Assembly (NCBI GenBank): GCA_025964795.1
Contig: JAOPYC010000117.1
Span: 1 to 49,857 of the forward strand
Length of the DNA stretch: 49,857 nt
Source: Marmoricola sp.
GTDB taxonomy: Bacteria > Actinomycetota > Actinomycetes > Propionibacteriales > Nocardioidaceae
Reading direction: 5' to 3'
Shown here: positions 25,697 to 33,663 of the stretch, one piece after another
Position numbering within the stretch: position 1 is the first letter of the stretch
Layout: each line of letters begins with the position of its first letter
Made by a program: the position numbers and the translations under genes
The notes under the pieces: model-generated
What the model was told of the DNA's origin: nothing
The model's input: only the letters and a program-made list of their open reading frames with translations
Database searches by the model: none

Positions 25697-26649
25697 GCGG
25701 CACGACCCAGCATCGACATGATGTTCCGCACGTAGTGCTGCGTCTCGGCGTACGGCGGGATGCCGTCGTACTTCATCACCGCACCCGGCCCCGCGTTGTA
25801 CGCCGCGAGGGCGAGCTCGGTGCTGCCGAACCGGTGGGTCAGGTCGCGCAGCATCCGGGCCGCGCCGTCGACCGCCTGGGTGGGGTCGAGCGAGTTCGTC
25901 ACGCCGAGACCCTTGGCGGTGCCCGGCATCAGCTGCATCAGCCCACGGGCCCCCGCGGGGCTCACCGCGTCCGCGCGGTAGCCGGACTCCTGCTTCGCGA
26001 CCGCGGAGAGCAGCGCCGGGCTGACGCCGTAGCGGGCGCCGGCCTGGTTGAACAGGTCGGCGTAGGGCACGCCCGACACGCTCCCGCCGGCGACGCGGGC
26101 CGTGGAGACCGGGGTGACGCCGCCGGGCGCGGAGTCGGGCAGGATCCGGCGGATGTAGTCGGGGGTGGACGGGACGTCGACCAGGCGTACGTCGAGGCCG
26201 GTGCGCGGCGCCTCGATCATCTTGCCGTTGCCGACGTAGATCGCGATGTGGTCGGCCCCGCTGTTGCGGCTGGAGTTGTCCCAGGCCAGCAGGTCGCCGG
26301 GCTTGGCCTGGGCCAGGCTCGCCACCGGGGTGCCCTGGCGCGCCTGGTCGGCGGACAGCCGGGGGAGCTCGATGCCGAACTTCTTGTAGACCTGTTGGAC
26401 GAGGCCCGAGCAGTCGACGCCCTTCTCCTTGGAGTTGCCACCCCACACGTAGGGCAGGCCGAGGAACTGCTTGGCCTCGTCCACCACGGCGGCGCCGGTG
26501 GTGCCGCCGGTCGTGCTGCTCGCGGAGTCGAGGGCCTGGGCGAACGTGGTGCCGTCGGCCGCGGTGAGCGAGGAGGTGCTGACCGGGCTGAGCAGGGCCA
26601 GCTGGGTCTGGAGCTCCTGGATCCGGGAGGTGACCGTGCCGACTGTCAC
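25693..26649 (-). CDS. NlpC/P60 peptidase fused to lytic transglycosylase, flagellar rod-assembly cell-wall enzyme
   Basis: A 318-residue protein with two peptidoglycan-cleaving domains. An NlpC/P60 domain (about residues 50-172) has catalytic C80 (GVDCSGLV) and H134 (ADHIAIYVG). A Slt/lysozyme-like domain (about 195-310) has catalytic E221 in KQESGYRADAVSPAGARGLMQLMPGTA and the AAYNAGPGAVMKY motif. It lies between fliJ and fliK, where it probably opens the wall for the rod, as FlgJ does in Gram-negatives. There is no signal peptide; secretion through the flagellar apparatus is inferred. The GTG start overlaps the fliJ stop as GTGA, with AAGGTGG upstream. Confidence 0.88.
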   Translation of the reverse strand: MTVGTVTSRIQELQTQLALLSPVSTSSLTAADGTTFAQALDSASSTTGGTTGAAVVDEAKQFLGLPYVWGGNSKEKGVDCSGLVQQVYKKFGIELPRLSADQARQGTPVASLAQAKPGDLLAWDNSSRNSGADHIAIYVGNGKMIEAPRTGLDVRLVDVPSTPDYIRRILPDSAPGGVTPVSTARVAGGSVSGVPYADLFNQAGARYGVSPALLSAVAKQESGYRADAVSPAGARGLMQLMPGTAKGLGVTNSLDPTQAVDGAARMLRDLTHRFGSTELALAAYNAGPGAVMKYDGIPPYAETQHYVRNIMSMLGRAA

Positions 26650-27092
26650 GAGACCACCTTCAGGTGCCGGTGCCTGCTCCACAGCTGGGTGGCGACCTCG
26701 TCCTGGACCTTCGCCTGGGCGCGGGCCTCCTCCGCCCGAGTCTCGGCCTCCCGGCGCTCCTGGAGCATCTCGATCGTGCGCAGCCGGATCCGGTCGTTCT
26801 GCCAGTGCGACTGCGCGGACACCGCCAGGTTGCGGGACGACTCGAGCGAGGCCCGCGCGACGTCGACCGTGCGGCCGAGGGTGAGCAGGCCCTCACGCAG
26901 GGCGACGAACGCCTCCGGCGTCGTGGCCTGCTGCCCGGACAGCTCGGCCAGTCGGCCCTCCGCGGCCACCAGGTGCTGCTGCGAGGCCTCCACCTCGCGC
27001 AGCGCGAGCTGCAGGCCGGTGAGGCTGTCCTGCTCGCGCACCCGGCGTACCCGCGCGACGGCGTCGAGCGACTGCACGTCCCGTCCCGTCAT
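26646..27092 (-). CDS. fliJ: Flagellar export protein FliJ
   Basis: A 148-residue, almost wholly alpha-helical protein with long charged coiled-coil segments and the C-terminal motif EARAQAKVQDEVATQLWSRH. Position directly downstream of fliI, overlapping by ATGA, and size identify it as FliJ, the stalk that connects the FliI ATPase hexamer to FlhA and recycles chaperones. Sequence conservation in this family is low, so context carries much of the call. Confidence 0.85.
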   Translation of the reverse strand: MTGRDVQSLDAVARVRRVREQDSLTGLQLALREVEASQQHLVAAEGRLAELSGQQATTPEAFVALREGLLTLGRTVDVARASLESSRNLAVSAQSHWQNDRIRLRTIEMLQERREAETRAEEARAQAKVQDEVATQLWSRHRHLKVVS

Positions 27093-28393
27093 GAGCTCAG
27101 CAGTCCGTTCAGTCGCTGCCACGTGGTGGCGGTGTCGGTGGGGTCGTCCATGTCCTGCTGCAGGAAGGCCTCGATCCGCGGCATCCGGGCGAGCGCCTGG
27201 TCGGCGTCGGGGTTGGCGCCGCTCACGTAGGCGCCGATCTCGACGAGCTCGCGCACGTCGCGGTGGGCCGCCAGCAGCCGCCGCAGCAGGCGGGCGTCGT
27301 GCTGCTGCTCGCGGGTGGTCACCGCGTTGGTGACCCGCGAGATGGACTCGAGCACGTCGACGGCGGGGAAGTGGCCCGACGTCGCGAGGCGGCGGGAGAG
27401 CACGACGTGGCCGTCCAGGATCGAGCGGGCCGCGTCGCCGATCGGGTCCTGGAGGTCGTCGCCCTCGACGAGGATCGTGTAGAGGCCGGTGATGCTCCCG
27501 GACCCGCTGGTGCCGGCGCGCTCGAGCAGCCGCGGCATCAGCGTGAACACGCTCGGCGGGTAGCCGCGCGTGGCCGGGGGCTCCCCGGCGGACAGGCCGA
27601 TCTCGCGCTGGGCCATGGCGACGCGGGTCAGGCTGTCCATCATCAGGACGACGTCCTGGCCGGCGTCGCGGAAGAACTCGGCGATGCGCGTGGCCACGAA
27701 GGCCGAGCGCAGCCGCTCGACGGGCGGTGCGTCCGAGGTGGCCACCACGACCACCGAGCGGGCGAGCCCCTCGGGACCGAGGTCGTTCTCGATGAACTCC
27801 CGCACCTCGCGACCACGCTCGCCGACCAGGGCGATCACGGAGACCTCCGCGTCGGTGCCGCGGGCGACCATGGAGAGCAGGCTGGACTTGCCGACACCGG
27901 AGCCGGCCATGATGCCCAGCCGCTGCCCCCGCCCGCACGGAACCAGCGCGTCGAGGGCGCGGACGCCGAGCCCCACCTGGTGGACGATGCGCGGCCGGCT
28001 CAGGGCGCCCGGGGCCGGGTTCTCCACCGTCACGCGCGGCAGGGCGTCGAGCGGCGGGCCGCCGTCGATGGGGCGGCCCAGCCCGTCGAGCACCCGTCCG
28101 CGGAGGGCCTCGCCGACACCGATGGTCAGCGGGCCGCCGGCCGCGTGCACCGGGGCGCCGATGGTCAGGCCGGACGTCGAGCCGAGCGGCAGGCAGACCA
28201 GCCCGGCCGGCCCGCTGGCCACGACCTCGGCCAGCACGGGGACCTCGCTCTCGACGGAGAGCAGGTCGCCGACGGCGGCCGGGAGCCCGGTGACGCGCAG
28301 CTGCAGGCCGAGCAGCTCCGAGACCCGACCGAGGTGCGCGGGCCGGGCGGCCTCGCGGGCGCGGTCCAGCGCCGCCGTGCTGAGGAGGCTCAT
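27089..28393 (-). CDS. fliI: Flagellar export ATPase FliI
   Basis: A 434-residue F1-beta-like ATPase. Walker A is MAGSGVGKSSLL (about residue 166), Walker B VVLMMDSLTRVAMAQREIGL, and the conserved PPATRGYPPSVFTLMPRLLERAG and GSITGLYTILVEGDDLQDPI stretches are complete. It energises unfolding and release of export substrates at the flagellar secretion gate. The ATG overlaps the fliH stop as ATGA. Confidence 0.97.
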   Translation of the reverse strand: MSLLSTAALDRAREAARPAHLGRVSELLGLQLRVTGLPAAVGDLLSVESEVPVLAEVVASGPAGLVCLPLGSTSGLTIGAPVHAAGGPLTIGVGEALRGRVLDGLGRPIDGGPPLDALPRVTVENPAPGALSRPRIVHQVGLGVRALDALVPCGRGQRLGIMAGSGVGKSSLLSMVARGTDAEVSVIALVGERGREVREFIENDLGPEGLARSVVVVATSDAPPVERLRSAFVATRIAEFFRDAGQDVVLMMDSLTRVAMAQREIGLSAGEPPATRGYPPSVFTLMPRLLERAGTSGSGSITGLYTILVEGDDLQDPIGDAARSILDGHVVLSRRLATSGHFPAVDVLESISRVTNAVTTREQQHDARLLRRLLAAHRDVRELVEIGAYVSGANPDADQALARMPRIEAFLQQDMDDPTDTATTWQRLNGLLSS

Positions 28394-29091
28394 CGCAGCG
28401 CCTCCCGCACCCGGGCCAGGGCCCGGTCGACCCGCAGGTCGAGGACGTGGTCCGCGAGCTCCACCACCGCGTCGGCGGGGGAGAGGCTGGGGTCGGCGAC
28501 GACGTTGACCGAGGCCGGGAGGCCGGCTGCGAGGGCGTGCTGGGCGACCGTCGGGCTCAGCCTCAGCGTGACGGGCGCGGCGTCCTCGGGCAGCACGTCC
28601 AGCGCGCGCCGTACGACGTCCGCGGGGGTCTGCTCCTCGGCCCGTCGGCCCAGCACCTCGGCGGTCACGGCGACCGCCAGCCCGGCGGCCTGCTCACCGA
28701 GTCGACGGGACAGCTCGGACGTCGCCTCGTGCATCCCGGCCGCGGCCTCCTGCAGGGCCGCGACGGCAGCGGCGTGCTCGGCCTCGCGGCGGGCTCGCTC
28801 CCGGCCGTCGCGCGCGGCGCGCTCGGTCGAGGAGAGCTGCTCGGCTGCCTGCGCCTCGCGGACCCCCTTGGCCCAGCCGATGGCGAAGCCCTGGGCCTCG
28901 GCGGTGGCGCGGGTGCGCTCGGCGAGGGCGGACAGGGTGTCCTCGGTGGCGAGGTCGCCGAGGCCGGCGTTGGAGCCCAGCCGGGTCCAGGTGCCGGCGC
29001 GGAGGTCCGGCGTCTGCACGGTGTACGCCGCGCCGGCCTGGTCGGCCCGCAGCACCCGGGACCGCGTCCCGGCCTCAGACGACGAAGTCAT
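28390..29091 (-). CDS. fliH: Flagellar assembly protein FliH
   Basis: A 233-residue protein: a disordered N-terminus, a long Ala/Glu/Arg-rich coiled coil (about residues 60-140) and a V-ATPase E-subunit-like C-terminal domain (VTLRLSPTVAQHAL ... VVADPSLSPADAVVELADHVLDLRVDRALARVREAL). FliH dimers bind and regulate FliI and tether it to the C-ring. It overlaps the fliG 3' end by 17 bases. Confidence 0.88.
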   Translation of the reverse strand: MTSSSEAGTRSRVLRADQAGAAYTVQTPDLRAGTWTRLGSNAGLGDLATEDTLSALAERTRATAEAQGFAIGWAKGVREAQAAEQLSSTERAARDGRERARREAEHAAAVAALQEAAAGMHEATSELSRRLGEQAAGLAVAVTAEVLGRRAEEQTPADVVRRALDVLPEDAAPVTLRLSPTVAQHALAAGLPASVNVVADPSLSPADAVVELADHVLDLRVDRALARVREALR

Positions 29092-30088
29092 CGTCGTTCC
29101 CCCGGCGCAGCATGATCTGGCCCTGCTCCTCGAGCTCGCGGATCGACCGGATGATGCCCTGCTGGGCCTCCTCGACCTGGGTCAGGCGGACGGGGCCGAG
29201 GATCTCGATCTCGTCCACCAGGTCGGCGGCGGCGCGCTCGGAGAGGTTCGAGGTGATCTTGTCCCGGACCGGCGCGGCGACGCCCTTCAGCGCGAGGGCC
29301 AGGCTGCCCGTGTCGATCACGCGCATGACCAGCTGCACCGAGCGGTCGTCGAGCTGGACGATGTCCTCGAACATGAACATCCGGCTCTTCACCTCCTCGG
29401 CCAGCGCGGCGTCGAGCGACTCGAGGCCCTCGACGATCTGGCGCTCGGTGGAGCGGTCGGAGCGGTTGATGATGTTGACCAGCGGGTCCAGGCCGCCGAC
29501 GCGCGACACCTCGGCCGGCTGCAGCATCGAGGAGAGCTTGCGCTCGAGGGTGCTCTCGACCGCCTTGACGATGTCCGGGGAGGTGCGGTCCATCACGGCG
29601 ATGCGGTGCGCGATCTCGGCCTGCTGGTCGGAGGGCAGCCCGGCGAGCAGCAGGGAGGCCTTGTCCGCCGACATGTGCGCGAGCACCAGGGCGATCACCT
29701 GCGGGTGCTCGTCGGCGATGAAGGAGCGCAGCTGTGCGGGGTCGACCCGGCGCAGGAACTGGAACGGCAGCTGCACGGCCGCGGCGTTGAGCCGGTCGAT
29801 GATCTCCGAGGCCCGCTCGGAGCCGAGGGACTGCTCGAGCAGCTGGCGGGCGTAGGCCAGCCCGCCCTGCGCGATGTGCGAGCGCGCGGTCAACAGGTCG
29901 CGGAACTCGCCGAGCACCGAGGCGTTCTCCTCGACGTCGATCGAGTCGAGCCGGGCGATCTCGGCGGTGACGGCCTCGACCTCGTTCTCGTTGAGCCGGC
30001 TCAGCACGGCGGCGGCCCGGTCGGGACCGAGCTGGATGAGCACGATCGCGGCCTTGCGGACGCCCATCGTCGCGATGGCCTGGCTCAT
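29075..30088 (-). CDS. fliG: Flagellar motor switch protein FliG
   Basis: A 337-residue protein with the N-terminal MGVRKAAIVLIQLGPDRAAAVLSRL helices that contact FliF, the middle armadillo repeat (FLRRVDPAQLRSFIADEHPQVIALVLAHM) and the C-terminal torque-helix domain (EVKSRMFMFEDIVQLDDRSVQLVMRVIDTGSLALALKG). The ATG at 30088 overlaps the fliF stop as TGATG, with GGTGGAG 6 nt upstream; an ATG at 30106 would add six residues and lacks a ribosome site. Confidence 0.97.
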   Translation of the reverse strand: MSQAIATMGVRKAAIVLIQLGPDRAAAVLSRLNENEVEAVTAEIARLDSIDVEENASVLGEFRDLLTARSHIAQGGLAYARQLLEQSLGSERASEIIDRLNAAAVQLPFQFLRRVDPAQLRSFIADEHPQVIALVLAHMSADKASLLLAGLPSDQQAEIAHRIAVMDRTSPDIVKAVESTLERKLSSMLQPAEVSRVGGLDPLVNIINRSDRSTERQIVEGLESLDAALAEEVKSRMFMFEDIVQLDDRSVQLVMRVIDTGSLALALKGVAAPVRDKITSNLSERAAADLVDEIEILGPVRLTQVEEAQQGIIRSIRELEEQGQIMLRRGNDDDFVV

Positions 30089-31683
30089 CAGCGCTCCACC
30101 AGCCATCCACGCAGGAGGGCGGCGACGTCCTCGGGCTGGTTCTCCACCAGGGCGATCAGCTCCTCGCGGACGTTCTGCTCCTCCGTGCCGCGCTCGAGGC
30201 TGAGCAGCGCGGTGGCCGGGTTCTCCAGGGTCCGCTCCTCGTCACGACGCGCGGCGTCGTTGCGCAGCTGCTCGACGACGTACGTCGTGGCCTCCTGCCG
30301 CTGCTTGTTGCGGCGACGGCCGCGCAGCCACGCGGCGAGCAGGCCCAGCAGGACCAGCGCCCCGATCGCACCGTTGCGGAACAGGTTCATCCGGTCGGCC
30401 TTCGCAGCGGCGAGCGCCTCGGCCTTGACCTCCTTGGCCGCCGTCTTCTCCGCGGTCCGGTCGAAGGGCAGCACCGAGACCCGGACGGAATCCCCGCGCT
30501 TGCGGTCGAGCCCGACGGCGGCGCTGATCATCTTCTCGATCTCGGCGGGGTCGTTGTTGGCGGCGGCGGTGCGGTCGAGCGCGACCGCGACGTGCAGGGA
30601 CTCGACGCCGCCCGGTGCTGCCTCGCGGTGCTCGGTCTTGGTGTTCAGCGCGGCGTCGGCGGTCTCCGACCGCTTCTTGTACGCCGAGCCCGTCGTACCC
30701 ACTGAGGTGCTCGAGGTGCTGGTGTCCATCTGGCCGTCCGGCCCGACGACGCCGCCCGCGGGTGAGGAGCCCGCCGGACCGGTGTAGTCCTCGGTGTTCT
30801 TCGTGGAGGACAGGCTCAGGCCCTTGGGGTCGGCCGCGGTGTAGGTGCGGGCCTCGGTGACGGTCTTGTCGAAGTTGAGGTCGGCCGTGACCTGCGTGGT
30901 GGAGTTGCCGGGGCCGACCACGCGGTCCAGCAGGGACTGGACCTGGGCGTGCTTCGCGTCCTGGAAGTCGGAGACGTACTGGTTGCGCGAGGTGGCCGCA
31001 CCGCCACCGAGCGAGTCGTTGGTGGAGAGCAGCTTGCCGGTCGAGTCGGCCACGGTGACCTTCTCCGGGTCCATCCCGTCGATGCTGGCCGCGACGAGGT
31101 GCACCACCGACTGCACCTGCTCGGGGCTGAGGGTGTCACCCGGGCGGGTGGAGACGAGGACCGACGCGGTCGGCGGGTCCTGCTTGTCGGCGAAGACCTG
31201 CTTGGCCGGGATGGCCAGGTGGACGACGGCCGACTGGACCCCGTCCATCGCCTCGATGGTCTTGGTGAGCTCGCCCTCCATGGCCCGCTTGTAGTCGGTC
31301 TGCTCCTTGAACTGGGAGGTGGACAGGTCCTGCTTGTCGAGCAGCGAGTAGCCGCCGTCGCTGCCGCTGGGCAGGCCCTCGCCGCTGAGCTTGATCCGGG
31401 TCTTGTAGACGTCGTTGCGCGGCACCATCACGGTGTCGCCGCCGTTGGAGAGCTTGTAGTTCACCCCCTGGCTGTCGAGCTGCTCGATGACGGCCGAGGC
31501 GTCCTGGGAGGAGAGGTTGCTGAACAGGGGGGCGTAGTCGGGCTGCGAGACCCAGCGGAAGACCATCACGCCGGCGAGGAGCAGGGCCCCGGTGCCCAGG
31601 ATCGCGACGACCTTCTGGCCCGCGGTGAAGCCGGAGAAGCTGCGCTGGTAGGCGGAGAGCCGCTGCAGGATCTGGTCCTTCAT
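30088..31683 (-). CDS. fliF: Flagellar MS-ring protein FliF
   Basis: A 531-residue protein with a transmembrane helix at about residues 27-46, ring-building motifs (YAPLFSNLSSQDASAVIEQLDSQGVNYKLSNGG; VPRNDVYKTRIKLSGEGLP), a long variable periplasmic loop, a second transmembrane helix at about 440-457, and a C-terminal tail that binds FliG. It forms the MS-ring, the base of flagellar assembly. The ATG at 31683 overlaps the fliE stop as TGATG; an in-frame GTG one codon upstream is less likely. Confidence 0.97.
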   Translation of the reverse strand: MKDQILQRLSAYQRSFSGFTAGQKVVAILGTGALLLAGVMVFRWVSQPDYAPLFSNLSSQDASAVIEQLDSQGVNYKLSNGGDTVMVPRNDVYKTRIKLSGEGLPSGSDGGYSLLDKQDLSTSQFKEQTDYKRAMEGELTKTIEAMDGVQSAVVHLAIPAKQVFADKQDPPTASVLVSTRPGDTLSPEQVQSVVHLVAASIDGMDPEKVTVADSTGKLLSTNDSLGGGAATSRNQYVSDFQDAKHAQVQSLLDRVVGPGNSTTQVTADLNFDKTVTEARTYTAADPKGLSLSSTKNTEDYTGPAGSSPAGGVVGPDGQMDTSTSSTSVGTTGSAYKKRSETADAALNTKTEHREAAPGGVESLHVAVALDRTAAANNDPAEIEKMISAAVGLDRKRGDSVRVSVLPFDRTAEKTAAKEVKAEALAAAKADRMNLFRNGAIGALVLLGLLAAWLRGRRRNKQRQEATTYVVEQLRNDAARRDEERTLENPATALLSLERGTEEQNVREELIALVENQPEDVAALLRGWLVER

Positions 31684-32012
31684 CACACCGGCATCCGCAT
31701 GATCTCGTTGAACGCCTCGAGGGCCTTGTTGCGCACGGCCACCGTCAGCTGCGTGGTCACGGCCGCCTCGGAGGCCGCGATCGTGTAGTGGTGGATGGCG
31801 TCGAGGTCACCGGTGGCCGCCTTCACGGCCAGCTGGTCGCTCGTCGACTGCACCGACTCGAGACGGTCGATGCCGTCGAGGACGAGGTTGCCGAACTCCT
31901 TGGAGCCGTCGACGGCGCCGCTGCCGGCCGCGCCCTTGACACCGCTGGTGGCGTCCAGCTGAGGGGTGGCCAGCGGCGTGAAGCCGACGGCCTCGATCCC
32001 GGAGACGCTCAT
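31683..32012 (-). CDS. fliE: Flagellar hook-basal body protein FliE
   Basis: A 109-residue rod-adapter protein with the FliE C-terminal signature [31 protein letters not shown] (in pieces), where RNKxLEAFxEIMRMxV is diagnostic. It joins the MS-ring to the proximal rod. The ATG overlaps the flgC stop as TGATG. Confidence 0.96.
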   Translation of the reverse strand: MSVSGIEAVGFTPLATPQLDATSGVKGAAGSGAVDGSKEFGNLVLDGIDRLESVQSTSDQLAVKAATGDLDAIHHYTIAASEAAVTTQLTVAVRNKALEAFNEIMRMPV

Positions 32013-32404
32013 CAGCCACGCCCGATCGAGAGTGCGGACTGGTAGGTCTCCTGGGCGTCCTTGGTGACCTGCACCGAGGCCTGGAAACCGCGCTGGGCCA
32101 TCACCAGCTGGGTCATCTGGGTGGCCAGGTCGATGTCGGGGGCGCGCACGTAGCCGTCCGCGTCCGCGACGGGGTTGTCCGGTGCGTACTCCAGGCGGCC
32201 GACCGGGTCGCTCTGGGCGATCCCGCCGACCTGGACGCCGCCGCCCTGCTGGGCCTCGGCGACGATGCTCTGGCCCCGGAAGGCGGCACCGCTGGTCGGC
32301 TTGACCGTGTTCACGTTCGCGATGTTGTTGGCCAGCGAGTCCAGCCAGGTCTGGTGGAAGCCGAGGCTGGAGCTGGCGATGCGCAGGACGTCGAAGGCAC
32401 CCAT
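32012..32404 (-). CDS. flgC: Flagellar proximal rod protein FlgC
   Basis: A 130-residue rod protein with the N-terminal [23 protein letters not shown] motif and the C-terminal [34 protein letters not shown](T) coiled-coil motif. The ATG at 32404 overlaps the flgB stop as TGATG. Confidence 0.96.
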   Translation of the reverse strand: MGAFDVLRIASSSLGFHQTWLDSLANNIANVNTVKPTSGAAFRGQSIVAEAQQGGGVQVGGIAQSDPVGRLEYAPDNPVADADGYVRAPDIDLATQMTQLVMAQRGFQASVQVTKDAQETYQSALSIGRG

Positions 32405-32772
32405 CACTGGCCGCCGAGGGCGTCGCGGACGAGGGTGAACCGGTCGCTCACGGCGCGGGTGAGCATCTGGTACTGGTACTGCGTCTGGACCGCGGAGAGC
32501 GTCTCCTTGCGCAGGTCGACGTTGTTGCCGTTGATGCCCACCGGGGTGTCGGAGGGGGTGGACTCGACGTGCAGGCCGCCGTCGGAGAGGGCCGTGACGT
32601 CGCCGCTGTCCACCGCCTGGCGCAGCGAGCTCTCGAAGTCGACGCTCATCGCCCGGAAGCCGGGGGTGTCGACGTTGGAGATGTTGTCGGCGGTCACCTT
32701 CTGGCGCAGGGTGACGCCGTCGAGGGCGGCGCCGAGCACGCGGCTGACGGCGTCGGATACGACCAAGGACAC
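32404..32772 (-). CDS. flgB: Flagellar proximal rod protein FlgB
   Basis: A 122-residue rod protein. Characteristic segments are [33 protein letters not shown] near the N-terminus and [28 protein letters not shown] at the end. It is the first gene of the rod/export operon. The GTG start has GGAGG 7 nt upstream, and a sigma-28-type promoter lies about 70 bases upstream. Confidence 0.95.
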   Translation of the reverse strand: MSLVVSDAVSRVLGAALDGVTLRQKVTADNISNVDTPGFRAMSVDFESSLRQAVDSGDVTALSDGGLHVESTPSDTPVGINGNNVDLRKETLSAVQTQYQYQMLTRAVSDRFTLVRDALGGQ

Positions 32773-32842
32773 GGCATTGCCTCCGGAACTGCGAGGGGCG
32801 CCGGTCCTTCGGCGGAATGAGAGCGATCCGTGCTCACTGGCT

Positions 32843-32869
32843 TCTTCGGCCGGACCAGGCCGGGCCTGA
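32843..32869 (-). promoter_or_regulatory. FliA (sigma-28)-type promoter for the flgB operon
   Basis: On the minus strand the sequence reads TCAG-N15-GCCGAAGA, with the -35 half at 32866-32869 and the -10 half at 32843-32850. The expected start is near 32836, leaving a leader of about 64 nt before flgB. It is one of four promoters with identical 15-bp spacing. Confidence 0.65.
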
Positions 32870-32921
32870 GGAAAAGATCAGAGATTGAGGCAAATGACGC
32901 AAATTCCGCTGATCGTAGAGC

Positions 32922-33254
32922 TCAGCCGGTGGCGTTGAGGTAGCGCGGCGCCGCGTCCTGGGGATCGCGCAGGCTCTCCACGTAGGTGCGGTGCTGGGTG
33001 GTCGTCCGCAGCGCGTGCACGACCCGGTCGAGCACGGCGCTCTGGCGGTGGTGGATCTCGACGGCGCGGGGGAGCAGGTGGACGGGCATCGGCGCGCTCG
33101 GCGACGGCGCCTCCCAGTTGGAGGCCTCCATCGGCTTCATCGCGACCAGCAGCTTCTCGATCCGGATCACCTCGAGGTCGAGGCGGTCCAGCTCGACCTC
33201 CCACTCGAGGGCCAGCGACCGGTCGCGGTCGTCGTGGCCCGGCGGGTGGCTCAT
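32922..33254 (-). CDS. Small flagellar protein in the FliT position
   Basis: A 110-residue, helical, charged protein with no membrane segment or recognised domain. Its start overlaps the fliS stop as ATGA and it is the last gene of fliD-fliS-x. In many bacteria that slot holds fliT, the FliD export chaperone of about 100-120 residues. Size and context suggest FliT function, but sequence alone does not prove it. Confidence 0.7.
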   Translation of the reverse strand: MSHPPGHDDRDRSLALEWEVELDRLDLEVIRIEKLLVAMKPMEASNWEAPSPSAPMPVHLLPRAVEIHHRQSAVLDRVVHALRTTTQHRTYVESLRDPQDAAPRYLNATG

Positions 33255-33643
33255 GCCGGCACCGCCCTACGGGCCAGCGCGAGGGCGGCCTGCCGCCAGA
33301 TGTCGGCGACCTGGGTGACGAGGTCCTCGCAGTGCTCGGTCACGACGACGTCGCGGCGGATGTTGGCGAGCACCAGCTGCTCGTAGAGGTAGTCGTAGAG
33401 CGCGCCCAGCTCGACGCCGCCGCGGAACCCGGTCGGGTCGAGGCTGTTGCGGAGCTCGGTCACGATCGCCTGGGCGTGGAGCAGCTGGTGGTGCGCCGCC
33501 TCGTGGCTGTCCGCGAGCTGCGCCACGCGGGCGCGCTGCACATCGAGCACGAGCCGGTCGCAGAGCATCACGAGCAGTCGGCTGGGGTCTGCAGTGGCCA
33601 CCGATGCATCCATGTAGGCGGCTCGTGCGTCAGTCATCATCAT
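33251..33643 (-). CDS. fliS: Flagellin-specific export chaperone FliS
   Basis: A 130-residue four-helix-bundle protein: MMMTDARAAYMDASVATADPSRLLVMLCDRLVLDVQRA (in pieces) matches the FliS N-terminus (AxxxYxxxxVxTAxPxxLLxMLYDxxLxxxxxA). FGG/YDYLYEQLVLANIRRD near the end is also typical. It prevents premature flagellin polymerisation. AAGGAAGG lies 8 nt before the first of three consecutive ATG codons (33643). Confidence 0.95.
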   Translation of the reverse strand: MMMTDARAAYMDASVATADPSRLLVMLCDRLVLDVQRARVAQLADSHEAAHHQLLHAQAIVTELRNSLDPTGFRGGVELGALYDYLYEQLVLANIRRDVVVTEHCEDLVTQVADIWRQAALALARRAVPA

Positions 33644-33663
33644 CTGGGTGCCTTCCTTGGCTT

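Noticed and set aside
25076..25700. Simple-sequence DNA repeats within fliK.
   Set aside because: The Ala/Pro/Thr-rich stretch is irregular at DNA level and is normal for the FliK ruler domain; there is no tandem unit.
25693..26446. Extension of fliK upstream to 26446.
   Set aside because: The added residues lie in another frame of the NlpC/P60-Slt gene; the ATG at 25696 overlaps that gene's stop in the ATGA pattern common in this cluster.
27263..30787. An 1174-codon plus-strand open frame, the longest in the window.
   Set aside because: It is antisense to fliI, fliH, fliG and part of fliF, all of which have clear motifs. The absence of stops comes from GC bias.
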